A stretch of 11,273 nucleotides of DNA from Candidatus Methylomirabilota bacterium (GCA_016208645.1 JACQXP010000303.1:1-11273), one strand, 5' to 3'; numbered from the stretch's first letter, positions 1 through 5,513 are shown. The notes: generated by a model from the letters alone, not told the origin. Translations and numbers: made by a program.

Positions 1-194
1 AGCCGGTAGACCGCCGCATCGTCACTCTGGGTGAGACCCACCAGGAGATCCGGGTGTTCGTGCTTGGTCAGGTGATCCACCAGCTCGCGCAGGTCCGCCG
101 GACCCAGCTTGGAGGCTCAGCCGGCACAGGCCGCGTATTCGGTTAATCGAATCTCCTTGCCCGTGGGGGCAACGAGACTGTCCTGCACGCCCAT
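1..194 (-). CDS. selD: Selenophosphate synthetase SelD, N-terminal part, selenocysteine-containing (continues past left edge)
   Basis: SelD makes selenophosphate from selenide and ATP, the selenium donor for selenocysteine (Sec) and selenouridine synthesis in the cytoplasm. Reading on the minus strand from ATG at 194-192, the product starts MGVQDSLVAPTGKEIRLTEY and reaches a TGA at 119-117 (codon 26) in the context CAG-U-ASKLGP. The same frame then continues as DLRELVDHL...LLVGLTQSDDAAVYR up to the edge. This aligns with the E. coli SelD N-terminus: GAGCGCK with catalytic Cys17 and Lys20 (here U26 and K29), and the ATP/metal-binding DDAAVYDL (here DDAAVYR). Homology on both sides of the TGA argues for Sec, not a stop. 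The start has a strong GGAGGAGG Shine-Dalgarno a few bases upstream. The gene follows the PDZ-protein gene at 245 bp on the same strand. The C-terminal part, about 300 residues, lies outside the window. The selD assignment is firm; Sec decoding is inferred. Confidence 0.93.
82..109 (-). promoter_or_regulatory. Candidate bacterial SECIS hairpin downstream of the selD UGA
   Basis: Starting 7 nt after the UGA (119-117), the mRNA can fold as AGCU (109-106) with AGCU (85-82), enclosing a perfect 5-bp stem GGUCC (104-100)/GGACC (96-92) with loop GGC (99-97). Bacterial SECIS elements lie inside the coding region just after the UGA, with a small apical loop carrying a G in its first two positions roughly 16-37 nt from the UGA; here the loop G is 18 nt away. 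It would recruit SelB with Sec-tRNA. The fold was found by eye; no energy was computed. Confidence 0.6.
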
Positions 195-439
195 GGTCCT
201 CCTCCGATTCCCGGCTGCCCCGAGTCCGCTCCGGCCGGGGGCCTGCTCCTTTCGATGCGGTGATCGTCGAACCCGATTCGATCCCCCAGGCGGCGTCGCA
301 GCGTGCCGTCGGGCTGGCAACCTCCCCGCCGAGTCACGGATAGCACAGTTGGGAGAATGAGACAAATAGATTCTGCCGATATGGGTGACCCTCAGACGCG
401 CCGCCTCGCTTCGGAGAAATGCCGGATTGCGACGGGAAC
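195..439. other. Intergenic gap between the PDZ-protein gene and selD
   Basis: This 245-bp gap has no convincing ORF. It holds the tentative selD promoter (337-365) and an imperfect palindrome at 262-283 (minus strand TCGAA, loop TCGGG, TTCGA, with flanking GATC/GATC). No U-tract follows, so it is not a clear terminator. A T-loop-like TTCGA occurs in it, but no tRNA cloverleaf could be drawn around it. Confidence 0.5.
337..365 (-). promoter_or_regulatory. Possible sigma70-type promoter for selD
   Basis: On the minus strand TTGTCT (365-360) is separated by 17 nt from TATCCG (342-337), which is preceded by TGC (extended -10). It lies in the 245-bp gap before selD and would give a leader of about 135 nt. 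The -10 match is poor, so this is tentative. selD may also be read from the promoter upstream of the zinc-ribbon gene. Confidence 0.28.
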
Positions 440-1165
440 CTACCGGTGGGGGAGTTCCAGGGTCAGGGCGAGAGGCGCCGGCGTATCGCGGCGCTCGACC
501 AGGAGAGACACCGCCCGATCCGCACGCCGCATCGCCCGGTCGAAGTCCTCGAGGCTCTTGGTCGGCTGGCCGTTGGCCTGCAGGATCACGTCCTGGGGGC
601 GCAGGCCCGCCCGGGCGGCGGGCGAATCCGTGTCCACGAAGGCGACGAAGATGCGGCCCGGCGCGGCTTCCTGTCCCCGTCGCGGATCACGCTCGTCCTC
701 GGCTCGGACCAGGAACCCGAAGCGCTCGCCGGCGAGCTGGGCGCGGGCCTCCACGGGCATGGCGCCGATGGTGACGGGCAGGGTCAGGCAAGAGGACTCG
801 CGCAAGACCGTGAGGAGCACGCGCTGGTTGATCGGTTGGGATCGAATCGTCCGCTGGAGCTGCCGGACATCCCAGATGGGCTGTGCATCCACCCGGACGA
901 TGACGTCCCCGCGCTTCAGGGGAGCGTGTTCGGCCGGGCCGCCCTTCAGGACGTCCACCACCAGCACCCCCGTCCCGGCCGCGGGACCAAAGGTCTGGGT
1001 CAAGCGATCGGCCAACTCCTCGCCGACGTCGGCGATCGAAATACCCAGCCACCCCAAGTCCGGAGACGCCTGCGCATCCACCCGGCCGGGGATCACGGAC
1101 AGCCAGAGCAGAAGCAGCGCGAAGGGGATCCCCTTCGCGGAGGTCCCCCGGCAACGCCCCTTCAT
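440..1165 (-). CDS. Exported protein with two PDZ domains, no protease domain
   Basis: Predicted periplasmic or membrane-associated protein of 241 residues. Residues 1-31 form a Sec signal peptide (basic MKGRCRG start, hydrophobic FALLLLWLSVIP core, likely cleavage after VDA). PDZ domain 1 is about residues 37-135 (carboxylate-binding-loop-like WLGISI, then GVLVVDVLKGGPAEHAPLKRGDVIVRVDAQ). PDZ domain 2 is about residues 145-235 (FGFLV, then FVDTDSPAARAGLRPQDVILQANGQP). This is the arrangement of the C-terminal half of DegP/DegQ/HtrA, but no trypsin-like domain or GNSGG serine motif is present, so it is probably a binding or adaptor protein. The ATG at 1165 is chosen because it starts the signal peptide and overlaps the stop of the preceding zinc-ribbon gene (ATGA). 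A longer in-frame start at 1264 would bury the signal peptide behind the neighbour's coding region. Its partner is unknown. Confidence 0.85.
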   Translation of the reverse strand: MKGRCRGTSAKGIPFALLLLWLSVIPGRVDAQASPDLGWLGISIADVGEELADRLTQTFGPAAGTGVLVVDVLKGGPAEHAPLKRGDVIVRVDAQPIWDVRQLQRTIRSQPINQRVLLTVLRESSCLTLPVTIGAMPVEARAQLAGERFGFLVRAEDERDPRRGQEAAPGRIFVAFVDTDSPAARAGLRPQDVILQANGQPTKSLEDFDRAMRRADRAVSLLVERRDTPAPLALTLELPHR

Positions 1166-1311
1166 TGCTTCACCAACTCCGCGACTTCCACGTCTATGCC
1201 ACAGATCTCGCAGTAGACCCGGTCGCCTTGAATCCTGGAGACGTCGAACTGCTGTTGGAAGCAATAGGGGCAGAATCGGATGTCGCGGCCGGCCGGTGTG
1301 TCCTCGGCCAT
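1162..1311 (-). CDS. Small zinc-ribbon protein (49 aa)
   Basis: This is a short ORF starting MAEDTPAGRDIRFCPYCFQQ. It has two CxxC pairs, CPYC (residues 14-17) and CEIC (residues 34-37), spaced as in a rubredoxin-like or ribbon zinc knuckle, and ends VEVAELVKQ. A strong AAAGGAGG Shine-Dalgarno lies 7 nt before the ATG at 1311-1309, and the TGA overlaps the ATG of the PDZ gene (translational coupling). A sigma70-like promoter lies just upstream. It is probably a cytoplasmic metal-binding adaptor or regulator; the family is not recognised beyond the fold. Its small size makes it easy to miss in automatic annotation. Confidence 0.82.
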   Translation of the reverse strand: MAEDTPAGRDIRFCPYCFQQQFDVSRIQGDRVYCEICGIDVEVAELVKQ

Positions 1312-1344
1312 GAGGACGCCTCCTTTCCCCCTCAGTGCCAGATG

Positions 1345-1373
1345 AGCTTAGTCCAGGTCTCCTGCAACGTCAA
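1345..1373 (-). promoter_or_regulatory. Candidate sigma70-type promoter of the zinc-ribbon/PDZ/selD cluster
   Basis: On the minus strand TTGACG (1373-1368), a 17-nt spacer and TAAGCT (1350-1345). The start site would fall near 1338, leaving a leader of about 27 nt that contains the AAAGGAGG ribosome site of the zinc-ribbon gene. Position and spacing fit well; the -10 hexamer is only a half match. Confidence 0.45.
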
Positions 1374-1400
1374 GCCGGGCCGGGGGTGACCCCGGATATG

Positions 1401-1495
1401 CAAATGTCAAACTGACAACCGACAACCGGTCACATCCGATTGCAATAAGATGGCCGGTTGTCAGTTGTCGGTTGTCCGTGTTGAATTGTCAATTG
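1401..1495. repeat. Intergenic inverted array of TTGTCRG-type heptamers (copy 1)
   Basis: The left arm (1401-1429) reads as TGTCAAAC-TGACAAC-CGACAAC-CGG. The right arm (1454-1495) reads as CCG-GTTGTCA-GTTGTCG-GTTGTCC followed by TTGAATTGTCAATTG. The arms are near-reverse complements with a 24-nt spacer (TCACATCCGATT...), so the unit can form a long hairpin built of 7-bp-period repeats. It sits between the divergently transcribed zinc-ribbon and cyclase genes. A second unit with the same words lies at 4354-4485. Function is unknown; it may be a dispersed non-coding repeat or a structured transcript end. Confidence 0.75.
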
Positions 1496-1559
1496 GCTGG
1501 GGTCGCCCCTGCGGGCACGCATCAGCATCCGGAGCGCGGCGAAGGGGCCCCTGCGCGCG

Positions 1560-1588
1560 TTGACAGCCATTTGCGCCTATGCTATGGT
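1560..1588 (+). promoter_or_regulatory. Strong sigma70-type promoter with extended -10
   Basis: TTGACA (1560-1565, perfect -35), 17-nt spacer, TATGGT (1583-1588) preceded by TGC (extended -10 TGn). The predicted start is near G1595. It is the best promoter match in the window and lies 120-150 bp upstream of the cyclase gene, with an intrinsic terminator between. Confidence 0.62.
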
Positions 1589-1594
1589 CCGCCT

Positions 1595-1665
1595 GCCTTC
1601 CAGAAAGGCAGCCTTGTGGAGGCGGTGGGGGCAGGGTTGGCGTTACGGCTTGGCCCTGCTTTTTT
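1595..1665 (+). ncRNA. Candidate leader RNA (attenuator/riboswitch) or small RNA
   Basis: The stretch between the predicted start (about 1595) and the U-tract end (1665) would give an RNA of about 71 nt. It begins with a hairpin GCCUU (1595-1599)/AAGGC (1605-1609), loop CCAGA. A G-rich run follows (GGAGGCGGTGGGGGCAGGG, 1618-1636), then the terminator hairpin. The G-rich run contains the 5' arm of the terminator and could instead pair with upstream C-rich sequence (CCTGCC at 1592-1597, if transcribed) or form a G-quadruplex, so alternative folds are possible. No known riboswitch class was recognised. Confidence 0.45.
1631..1665 (+). terminator. Intrinsic terminator in the leader of the cyclase operon
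   Basis: Stem GCAGGGUUGG (1631-1640)/UUGGCCCUGC (1650-1659), six Watson-Crick and four G-U pairs, loop of 9 nt (CGUUACGGC), followed directly by U6 (1660-1665). It is the only textbook hairpin-plus-U-tract terminator seen in the window. It lies 46 nt before the cyclase ATG. Confidence 0.7.
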
Positions 1666-1711
1666 GTTCATGCATGCGTGCACGTGGCGTCTTGGGAGCC
1701 GGGTGGGCAGG

Positions 1712-2488
1712 ATGCGTGTCCTGCCTCTGTCCCTGCTGCTGCTCCCGCTTCAGGCAGAGCAGGTGGCAGCCGGGGCCCTGGAGCGCGCCATGCTGGGCAA
1801 GTCCGCCGTCGTGGACCTGACCCACGTCGTCAGTGAGCGGGCCCCCGCCGGGGGAGGGCAGGATCACCCCCGGCCCGAGGTCCTGGCCGAGGGAGAGCGG
1901 AACAGTGCCCTCCAGCGCCCCCCGTTGCCGTCCGATCTCGCCACGCATCTGGACTTGCCGGCGAGTGTCGTGAAGGGCAAGCCAACCGTGGCCGAGGTCC
2001 CGGCCAGCGAGTTCCTCGTCCACGCCGTGGTGGTGGACATCGGCGCCAAGGTCGAGCAGACGCCGGACTACCGGGCCACGGTCGAGGACCTCCAGGCCTG
2101 GGAACGCCGGAACGGCCGCATCCCCAAAGGCAGTGCGGTCCTCCTCCACACCGGCTGGGCCCGCCGGTGGAGCGACGCGACCCGCTATCTGAACCTGGAC
2201 GCGCAGGGGGTGCCGCGCGTGCCCGGGTTCTCCCCCGGGGCCATGGCCTTCCTGATCAGCCAGCGGGATATCCGTGGCGTGGGTATGGATACCTGGGGTG
2301 CCGAGGTCCCGCCGGGAACCCATGGCGGGGACGACGGGATGCGCCCCCTCCTGCAGGCGGGGAAGTGGCAGCTCGTGAATCTCACCAACCTGGACCGCCT
2401 CCCGGCCAAGGGCGCCAAGCTGGTGGTCGCGCCGCTGCGGCTCGAGGCCGGGTCGGCGCCGGCCAGGGTGATCGCTATCTTACCTTGA
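1712..2488 (+). CDS. Exported cyclase-family (kynurenine formamidase-like) protein with degenerate metal site
   Basis: Product of 258 residues. Residues 1-20 look like a short signal peptide (MRVLPLSLLLLPLQAEQVAA). The body matches the cyclase/metal-dependent hydrolase family (PF04199-type): VVDLTHVVSE (33-43), DLATHLDLPAS (75-85), VLLHTGWARRW (143-153), GVGMDTWG (189-196), NLTNLDRLP (223-231). The family's metal motif is HxGTHxDxPxH plus a later His and Glu 12 residues apart. Here H79 and D81 remain, but the first His is D75, the last is S85, and the late His/Glu positions are M210 and V222. The protein may therefore be a pseudoenzyme or a divergent hydrolase. Start choice: ATG 1712 fits the signal peptide; GTG 1703 or ATG 1670 are alternatives, while starts before 1666 would run through the leader terminator. 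It lies 40 bp upstream of the RraA-like gene, probably one operon. Confidence 0.8.
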   Translation: MRVLPLSLLLLPLQAEQVAAGALERAMLGKSAVVDLTHVVSERAPAGGGQDHPRPEVLAEGERNSALQRPPLPSDLATHLDLPASVVKGKPTVAEVPASEFLVHAVVVDIGAKVEQTPDYRATVEDLQAWERRNGRIPKGSAVLLHTGWARRWSDATRYLNLDAQGVPRVPGFSPGAMAFLISQRDIRGVGMDTWGAEVPPGTHGGDDGMRPLLQAGKWQLVNLTNLDRLPAKGAKLVVAPLRLEAGSAPARVIAILP

Positions 2489-2528
2489 AATTCCGCCGCG
2501 TGGAGACAGCAGTTCCCGAGACACAGCC

Positions 2529-3164
2529 ATGCCTGACCCCCTCCGCCGCATCGCCCGCATTCCCACCGCCGTCCTGTCGGACGCCCTGGGCCGTCTGGGG
2601 ACCATGACCGCGGCCATCAAGCCGATGGTCCGCGGGATGCGGCTGACCGGGATCGCCCATACGGTGCGCTGCTTTCCGGGGGATTACCTCACCCTGCTCA
2701 AAGCGCTGGCCGAGGCGCGAGAGGGCGAGGTGCTGGTGGTGGATGGCGGCGGGGTGGTGGAGGCCGCCCTGATGGGCAAGCTCATGGCCATCGAGGCCCG
2801 GCGCAAGGGCCTCCACGGTTTCGTCATTGACGGGGCGGTCCGGGATCTGCGCGGCCTGGAGGAGGTGGACGTCCCCGTCTTCGCCCGGGCGGCCACGCCC
2901 CGGGTCGGGACGGCCGAGCACCTCCAGGAGACCCAGGTTCCCATCATCTGCGGGGGGGCGCCGGTGCAGCGCGGGGACATCGTCCACGGGGACGAGGACG
3001 GCGTGGTGGTCTTCTCCGCCAAGCGGCTGCGCGAGATCGTCTCCCGCGCCCTGGAGGTGCAGCGGCACGAGGCCGAGGTGGTGCGGAAGCTGAAGCAGGG
3101 GCGACCGCTGGCCGAACTCATGAAGCTCTTCGATCGTCTGATCCAGCTGCGCAAGCGGGGGTGA
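2529..3164 (+). CDS. RraA-family protein (4-hydroxy-4-methyl-2-oxoglutarate / oxaloacetate aldolase-like)
   Basis: Product of 211 residues, the usual length of the RraA/HMG-aldolase family, which cleaves 4-hydroxy-4-methyl-2-oxoglutarate or decarboxylates oxaloacetate with a divalent metal; some members instead bind RNase E. Visible signatures: VLSDALGRLG (15-24), VVDGGGVVEAALMGKLMAIEA (70-90), IDGAVRDLRGL (100-110) with the Arg-Asp pair R105/D106 that holds substrate and metal in aldolase members, and GDIVHGDEDGVVVF (149-162). Retention of the Arg-Asp pair favours an enzymatic role over RNase E inhibition. The stop overlaps or abuts the next gene (GTGA at 3161-3164), so it is translationally coupled to the CoA-transferase, suggesting consecutive steps in breakdown of a branched or dicarboxylic acid. 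No strong Shine-Dalgarno was seen before the ATG. The older label menaquinone methyltransferase for such proteins is wrong. Confidence 0.88.
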   Translation: MPDPLRRIARIPTAVLSDALGRLGTMTAAIKPMVRGMRLTGIAHTVRCFPGDYLTLLKALAEAREGEVLVVDGGGVVEAALMGKLMAIEARRKGLHGFVIDGAVRDLRGLEEVDVPVFARAATPRVGTAEHLQETQVPIICGGAPVQRGDIVHGDEDGVVVFSAKRLREIVSRALEVQRHEAEVVRKLKQGRPLAELMKLFDRLIQLRKRG

Positions 3165-3166
3165 GC

Positions 3167-4357
3167 ATGGCCGGTCCCCTGGCGGGCCTCCGCGTGCTAG
3201 ACCTGACCCGAATCCTGGCCGGCCCCTTTTGCACCATGATCCTGGGAGACATGGGGGCGGATGTGGTGAAGGTGGAGAACCCTGACGGCGGGGACGACGC
3301 CCGCCGCTGGGGACCGCCGTTCGTGGAGGGGGAGTCGGCCTACTTCCTGAGCGTGAATCGGAGCAAGCGGAGCTTGACCCTGAACCTGAAGGTCCCGCGG
3401 GGAAAGACTCTGCTGGCCGATCTCCTCACCCGTGCCGACGTCCTCATCGAGAACTTCCGGCCCGGGACCATGGAGCGCCTGGGGTTCGGGTACGAGGAGG
3501 CGGCTGCCCGGAACAGGCGCCTCATCTATTGCTCCATCTCCGGATTCGGCCAGACCGGGCCCGATGCACTCCGGCCGGGCTACGATCTCATCGTCCAGGG
3601 GGAAAGCGGGGTCATGAGCCTGACCGGCTTCCCCGAAGGGCCGCCGTGCAAGGTGGGCCTCTCAATCGCGGATATCATCGCCGGGATGTATGCGGTGCAG
3701 GGAATCGCCTTCGCCCTCTACGCCCGGGAGAAGACCGGACGGGGGCAGCGAATTGACGTGGCCCTCCTGGACGGGATGATCTCCTTTCTCACCTACCAGG
3801 CCGGGATCTACTTCACCACCGGGAAGAGCCCGTCGCGGATGGGGAACCTCCACCCCACGATCATGCCCTACGAGACCTTCGAGGCCTCCGACGGCCATCT
3901 GAATGTCGCGGTGGGGAACAACAGCCTCTTCCAGCGGTTCTGCCAGGTCCTGGGCCGGCCCGAGCTGGCCGCTGACCCTCGCTTTGACACCGAGGCTGGG
4001 CGAGTCGAGAATCGGGGAGCCCTGCGCCCGACCCTGGACGACCAACTGCGGACCCGGTCGGTGGCCGCGTGGATCGAGGCGTTCACCGCGGCCGGATTCC
4101 CCTGCGGCTCCATCAAGACGATGGCGGAGGTCTTCTCCAGCCCCCAGGTTCTGGCCCGGGAGATGGTCCGGACCGTCGTGCACCCGAAGGTGGGGCCGGT
4201 GCGGGTGACCGGGAACCCCCTCAAGATGTCGGAGACCCCCGGGGAGGTCGAACAGCCGCCGCCGCTCTTGGGGGAGCACACAGACCAGGTCCTGGCGGAG
4301 TGGCTCCACCTGCCGGCGGACGCGGTGGCGCGCCTGCGGGAAGAAGGGGTGATTTGA
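3167..4357 (+). CDS. Class III CoA-transferase (CaiB/BaiF family)
   Basis: Moves CoA between carboxylic acids through an aspartyl-CoA anhydride. Product of 396 residues, family-typical. The N-terminus GPLAGLRVLDLTRILAGP, then GADVVKVENP (about 30-39), NRSKRSLTLNLK (64-75), VLIENFRPGTMERLG (92-106), ISGFGQTGP (124-132) and GRGQRIDVALLDGM are all family hallmarks. The catalytic Asp lies in SIADIIAG and falls at residue 169 with the ATG 3167 start, the same number as in E. coli formyl-CoA transferase Frc. GTG 3161, overlapping the RraA stop as GTGA, is an alternative start adding two residues. The substrate cannot be read from sequence; neighbours (aldolase-like, cyclase-like) suggest a hydroxy- or dicarboxylic acid. 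The stop codon lies at the very edge of repeat copy 2. Confidence 0.92.
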   Translation: MAGPLAGLRVLDLTRILAGPFCTMILGDMGADVVKVENPDGGDDARRWGPPFVEGESAYFLSVNRSKRSLTLNLKVPRGKTLLADLLTRADVLIENFRPGTMERLGFGYEEAAARNRRLIYCSISGFGQTGPDALRPGYDLIVQGESGVMSLTGFPEGPPCKVGLSIADIIAGMYAVQGIAFALYAREKTGRGQRIDVALLDGMISFLTYQAGIYFTTGKSPSRMGNLHPTIMPYETFEASDGHLNVAVGNNSLFQRFCQVLGRPELAADPRFDTEAGRVENRGALRPTLDDQLRTRSVAAWIEAFTAAGFPCGSIKTMAEVFSSPQVLAREMVRTVVHPKVGPVRVTGNPLKMSETPGEVEQPPPLLGEHTDQVLAEWLHLPADAVARLREEGVI

Positions 4358-4485
4358 AAATGGAAAATTTCAAACTGACAATTTCAAACCGACAAGGGAC
4401 CCGGGCACGAGACAGGAACGACTTTGCGGACCTCGGGCGGCCCCCCGTTGTCGGTTGTCAGTTGTCTGTTTTGCATTTTCAATTG
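4354..4485. repeat. Intergenic inverted heptamer-type repeat (copy 2)
   Basis: The left arm (4354-4395) runs TTGAAAATGGAAAATTTC, then AAACTGACA and AAACCGACAAG. The right arm (4447-4485) is GTTGTCG-GTTGTCA-GTTGTCT-GTTTTGCA then TTTTCAATTG. The arms are near-reverse complements around a GC-rich spacer of about 50 nt (GGGACCCGGGCACG...). The words match copy 1 at 1401-1495. The unit fills almost exactly the gap between the CoA-transferase stop and the ribosome site of the DUF948-like gene. Its right arm contains a promoter-like TTGTCA (4455-4460), 17 nt, TTCAAT (4478-4483). Confidence 0.75.
4455..4483 (+). promoter_or_regulatory. Possible promoter inside repeat copy 2
   Basis: TTGTCA, 17-nt spacer, TTCAAT, just upstream of the DUF948-like gene. 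The start would fall near 4490, leaving about 10 nt of leader, which is tight for the AGGA at 4490-4493. Weak but well placed; the repeat may have brought its own promoter. Confidence 0.25.
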
Positions 4486-4499
4486 AGGCAGGATCGAGC

Positions 4500-4901
4500 G
4501 TGAATCCCCTCGCCGTCGCGGCCCTGGTGGTCCTGGCTGTGGTGAGCGTGGTGTGGACCGCGCTGCTGATCCCGGTGCTGCTGGAGTTCAAGCGGGCGTC
4601 CTGGCGCCTGCAGGAATTCATCCGGACGCTGGAGCTGGACCTGCGGCCCGTGCTGCACGAGGCGCGGGAGGGGATCCGGGAGATGACCAAGGCGGCCCAA
4701 GGGGTGGCCGAGAGCACGGCGCGCCTGCGCGGGGCCATGGCCGCCATGGAGGAGGCCGGCGAGAATCTCCGGGTGACCACCGGCGCGATCCGCGCCGTCT
4801 TCGGGTCGCGGCTCATCCCGGTGGCGAGCGTGCTGGCGGGCGTGCGGGCCGGGGTCAAGACACTGTGGAAGCGGTATCGCCAAAGGAGGGAATCGTCATG
4901 A
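4500..4901 (+). CDS. DUF948-like membrane-anchored protein (YtxG-type)
   Basis: Product of 133 residues with GTG start at 4500, preceded by AGGA at 7 nt. Residues 3-27 form one membrane segment (LAVAALVVLAVVSVVWTALLIPVLL). A long charged, probably coiled-coil region follows (KRASWRLQEFIRTLELDLRPVLHEAREGIREMTKAAQGV), ending in a basic tail KRYRQRRESS. This layout matches DUF948 proteins, which in Bacillus (YtxG) are general-stress proteins encoded with YtxH. The ATGA overlap (4898-4901) with the YtxH-like gene supports the pairing. It is likely an envelope-associated structural or stress protein with no catalytic residues. An in-frame ATG at 4455 lies inside the repeat and is less likely. Confidence 0.8.
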   Translation: MNPLAVAALVVLAVVSVVWTALLIPVLLEFKRASWRLQEFIRTLELDLRPVLHEAREGIREMTKAAQGVAESTARLRGAMAAMEEAGENLRVTTGAIRAVFGSRLIPVASVLAGVRAGVKTLWKRYRQRRESS

Positions 4902-5209
4902 GTGAAGATCGCGGATACTCCGCGGCAGCCGTCGCGTTGGGATTCATCCTGGGCGGCGTTCTGGGGGGCTGCCTGGCCGTGCTGTTCGCGCCCGAGTCGG
5001 GGCGCCGGACCCGGGAGCGCCTGCGGGACCTGGCCTCCGACGTGCGGGACAAGACCCTTGACGTATCCGAGGATCTCCGGGACAAGGCCGAGGAAGCGAT
5101 CGAGCGCGGCCGCGAGATCTTCGAGGAGAAGAAAACGATCCTCTCGGCCGCGGTGCAGGCCGGCAAGGAGGCCGTGCAGCGCGAGCGCGAGCGCCTCTCC
5201 TCTCGCTGA
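4898..5209 (+). CDS. YtxH-family protein
   Basis: Product of 103 residues with a strong AAAGGAGGG Shine-Dalgarno. The N-terminal membrane segment (about 8-31, AAVALGFILGGVLGGCLAVLFA) is followed directly by the family hallmark APESGRRTRERLRDL and an amphipathic, heptad-rich helix of alternating acidic and basic residues to the end (SDVRDKTLDVSEDLRDKAEEA...). YtxH proteins are small single-pass membrane proteins linked to general stress. It is translationally coupled to the DUF948-like gene upstream. Function is known only by family association. Confidence 0.87.
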   Translation: MSEDRGYSAAAVALGFILGGVLGGCLAVLFAPESGRRTRERLRDLASDVRDKTLDVSEDLRDKAEEAIERGREIFEEKKTILSAAVQAGKEAVQRERERLSSR

Positions 5210-5513
5210 TCCTGACGCCCCGACGGCGGGTCGCCCCTCGCCAACGAACACACTCCGGCGGACGGGCCTGCCGGCCGGGGTCTGCGTCCGCCGGCGTTGG
5301 CCGCATCCGATGTCTCTCCGGCAAACGGAGGGTCTTCGGCCAATCGGGACAAGCTTGACACTCCCACTCTCCAATGGTAGGTTTCGCGCCACCGTTTCTC
5401 ATTTTCCCGGAGGGCCCGGGGAGGCCACTGTCTGCCGGGAAAGCCAGAGGTACGGGTGAGGGCACTACACGTCTGAGGTCACGGGTTGAGGTTTCTGAAG
5501 AGGAGGGGGGACT
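5210..5513. other. Intergenic leader of the transport operon
   Basis: This 304-bp stretch has no convincing gene. It holds a small hairpin CTCCG (5316-5320)/CGGAG (5326-5330), a promoter-like site (5355-5383) and a second hairpin CCCGG (5406-5410)/CCGGG (5416-5420). The last 30 bases are purine-rich, ending with the GAGGAGGGGGG ribosome site of the binding-protein gene. No U-tract terminator was seen for the YtxH gene. Confidence 0.5.
5355..5383 (+). promoter_or_regulatory. Candidate promoter of the ABC transporter operon
   Basis: TTGACA (5355-5360, perfect -35), 17-nt spacer, TAGGTT (5378-5383, partial -10). The predicted start near 5390 gives a leader of about 124 nt before the binding-protein gene, which includes the 5406-5420 hairpin. 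Confidence 0.42.

Noticed and set aside
117..194. selD read as a pseudogene or a 25-codon ORF because of the TGA
   Set aside because: Homology continues in frame after the TGA, the TGA is at the known Sec/Cys site, and a SECIS-like hairpin follows.
240..300. Possible tRNA (TTCGA T-loop-like words, near selD so perhaps tRNA-Sec)
   Set aside because: No acceptor, T-stem or TCA anticodon loop could be paired on either strand.
303..1313. Long plus-strand ORFs (up to 336 codons)
   Set aside because: Low-complexity Arg/Ser/Pro-rich products antisense to the clear PDZ gene; typical high-GC shadow frames.
1401..1495. CRISPR array
   Set aside because: Units are 7 bp and inverted, with no spacers of regular length and no cas genes.
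1595..1665. Known riboswitch classes (ZTP, fluoride, guanidine, TPP, SAM, cobalamin)
   Set aside because: None of their conserved core words is present; only the attenuator-like architecture is supported.
1472..1711. Longer cyclase start at 1472
   Set aside because: It would cross the heptamer repeat, promoter and terminator and put the signal peptide inside the protein.
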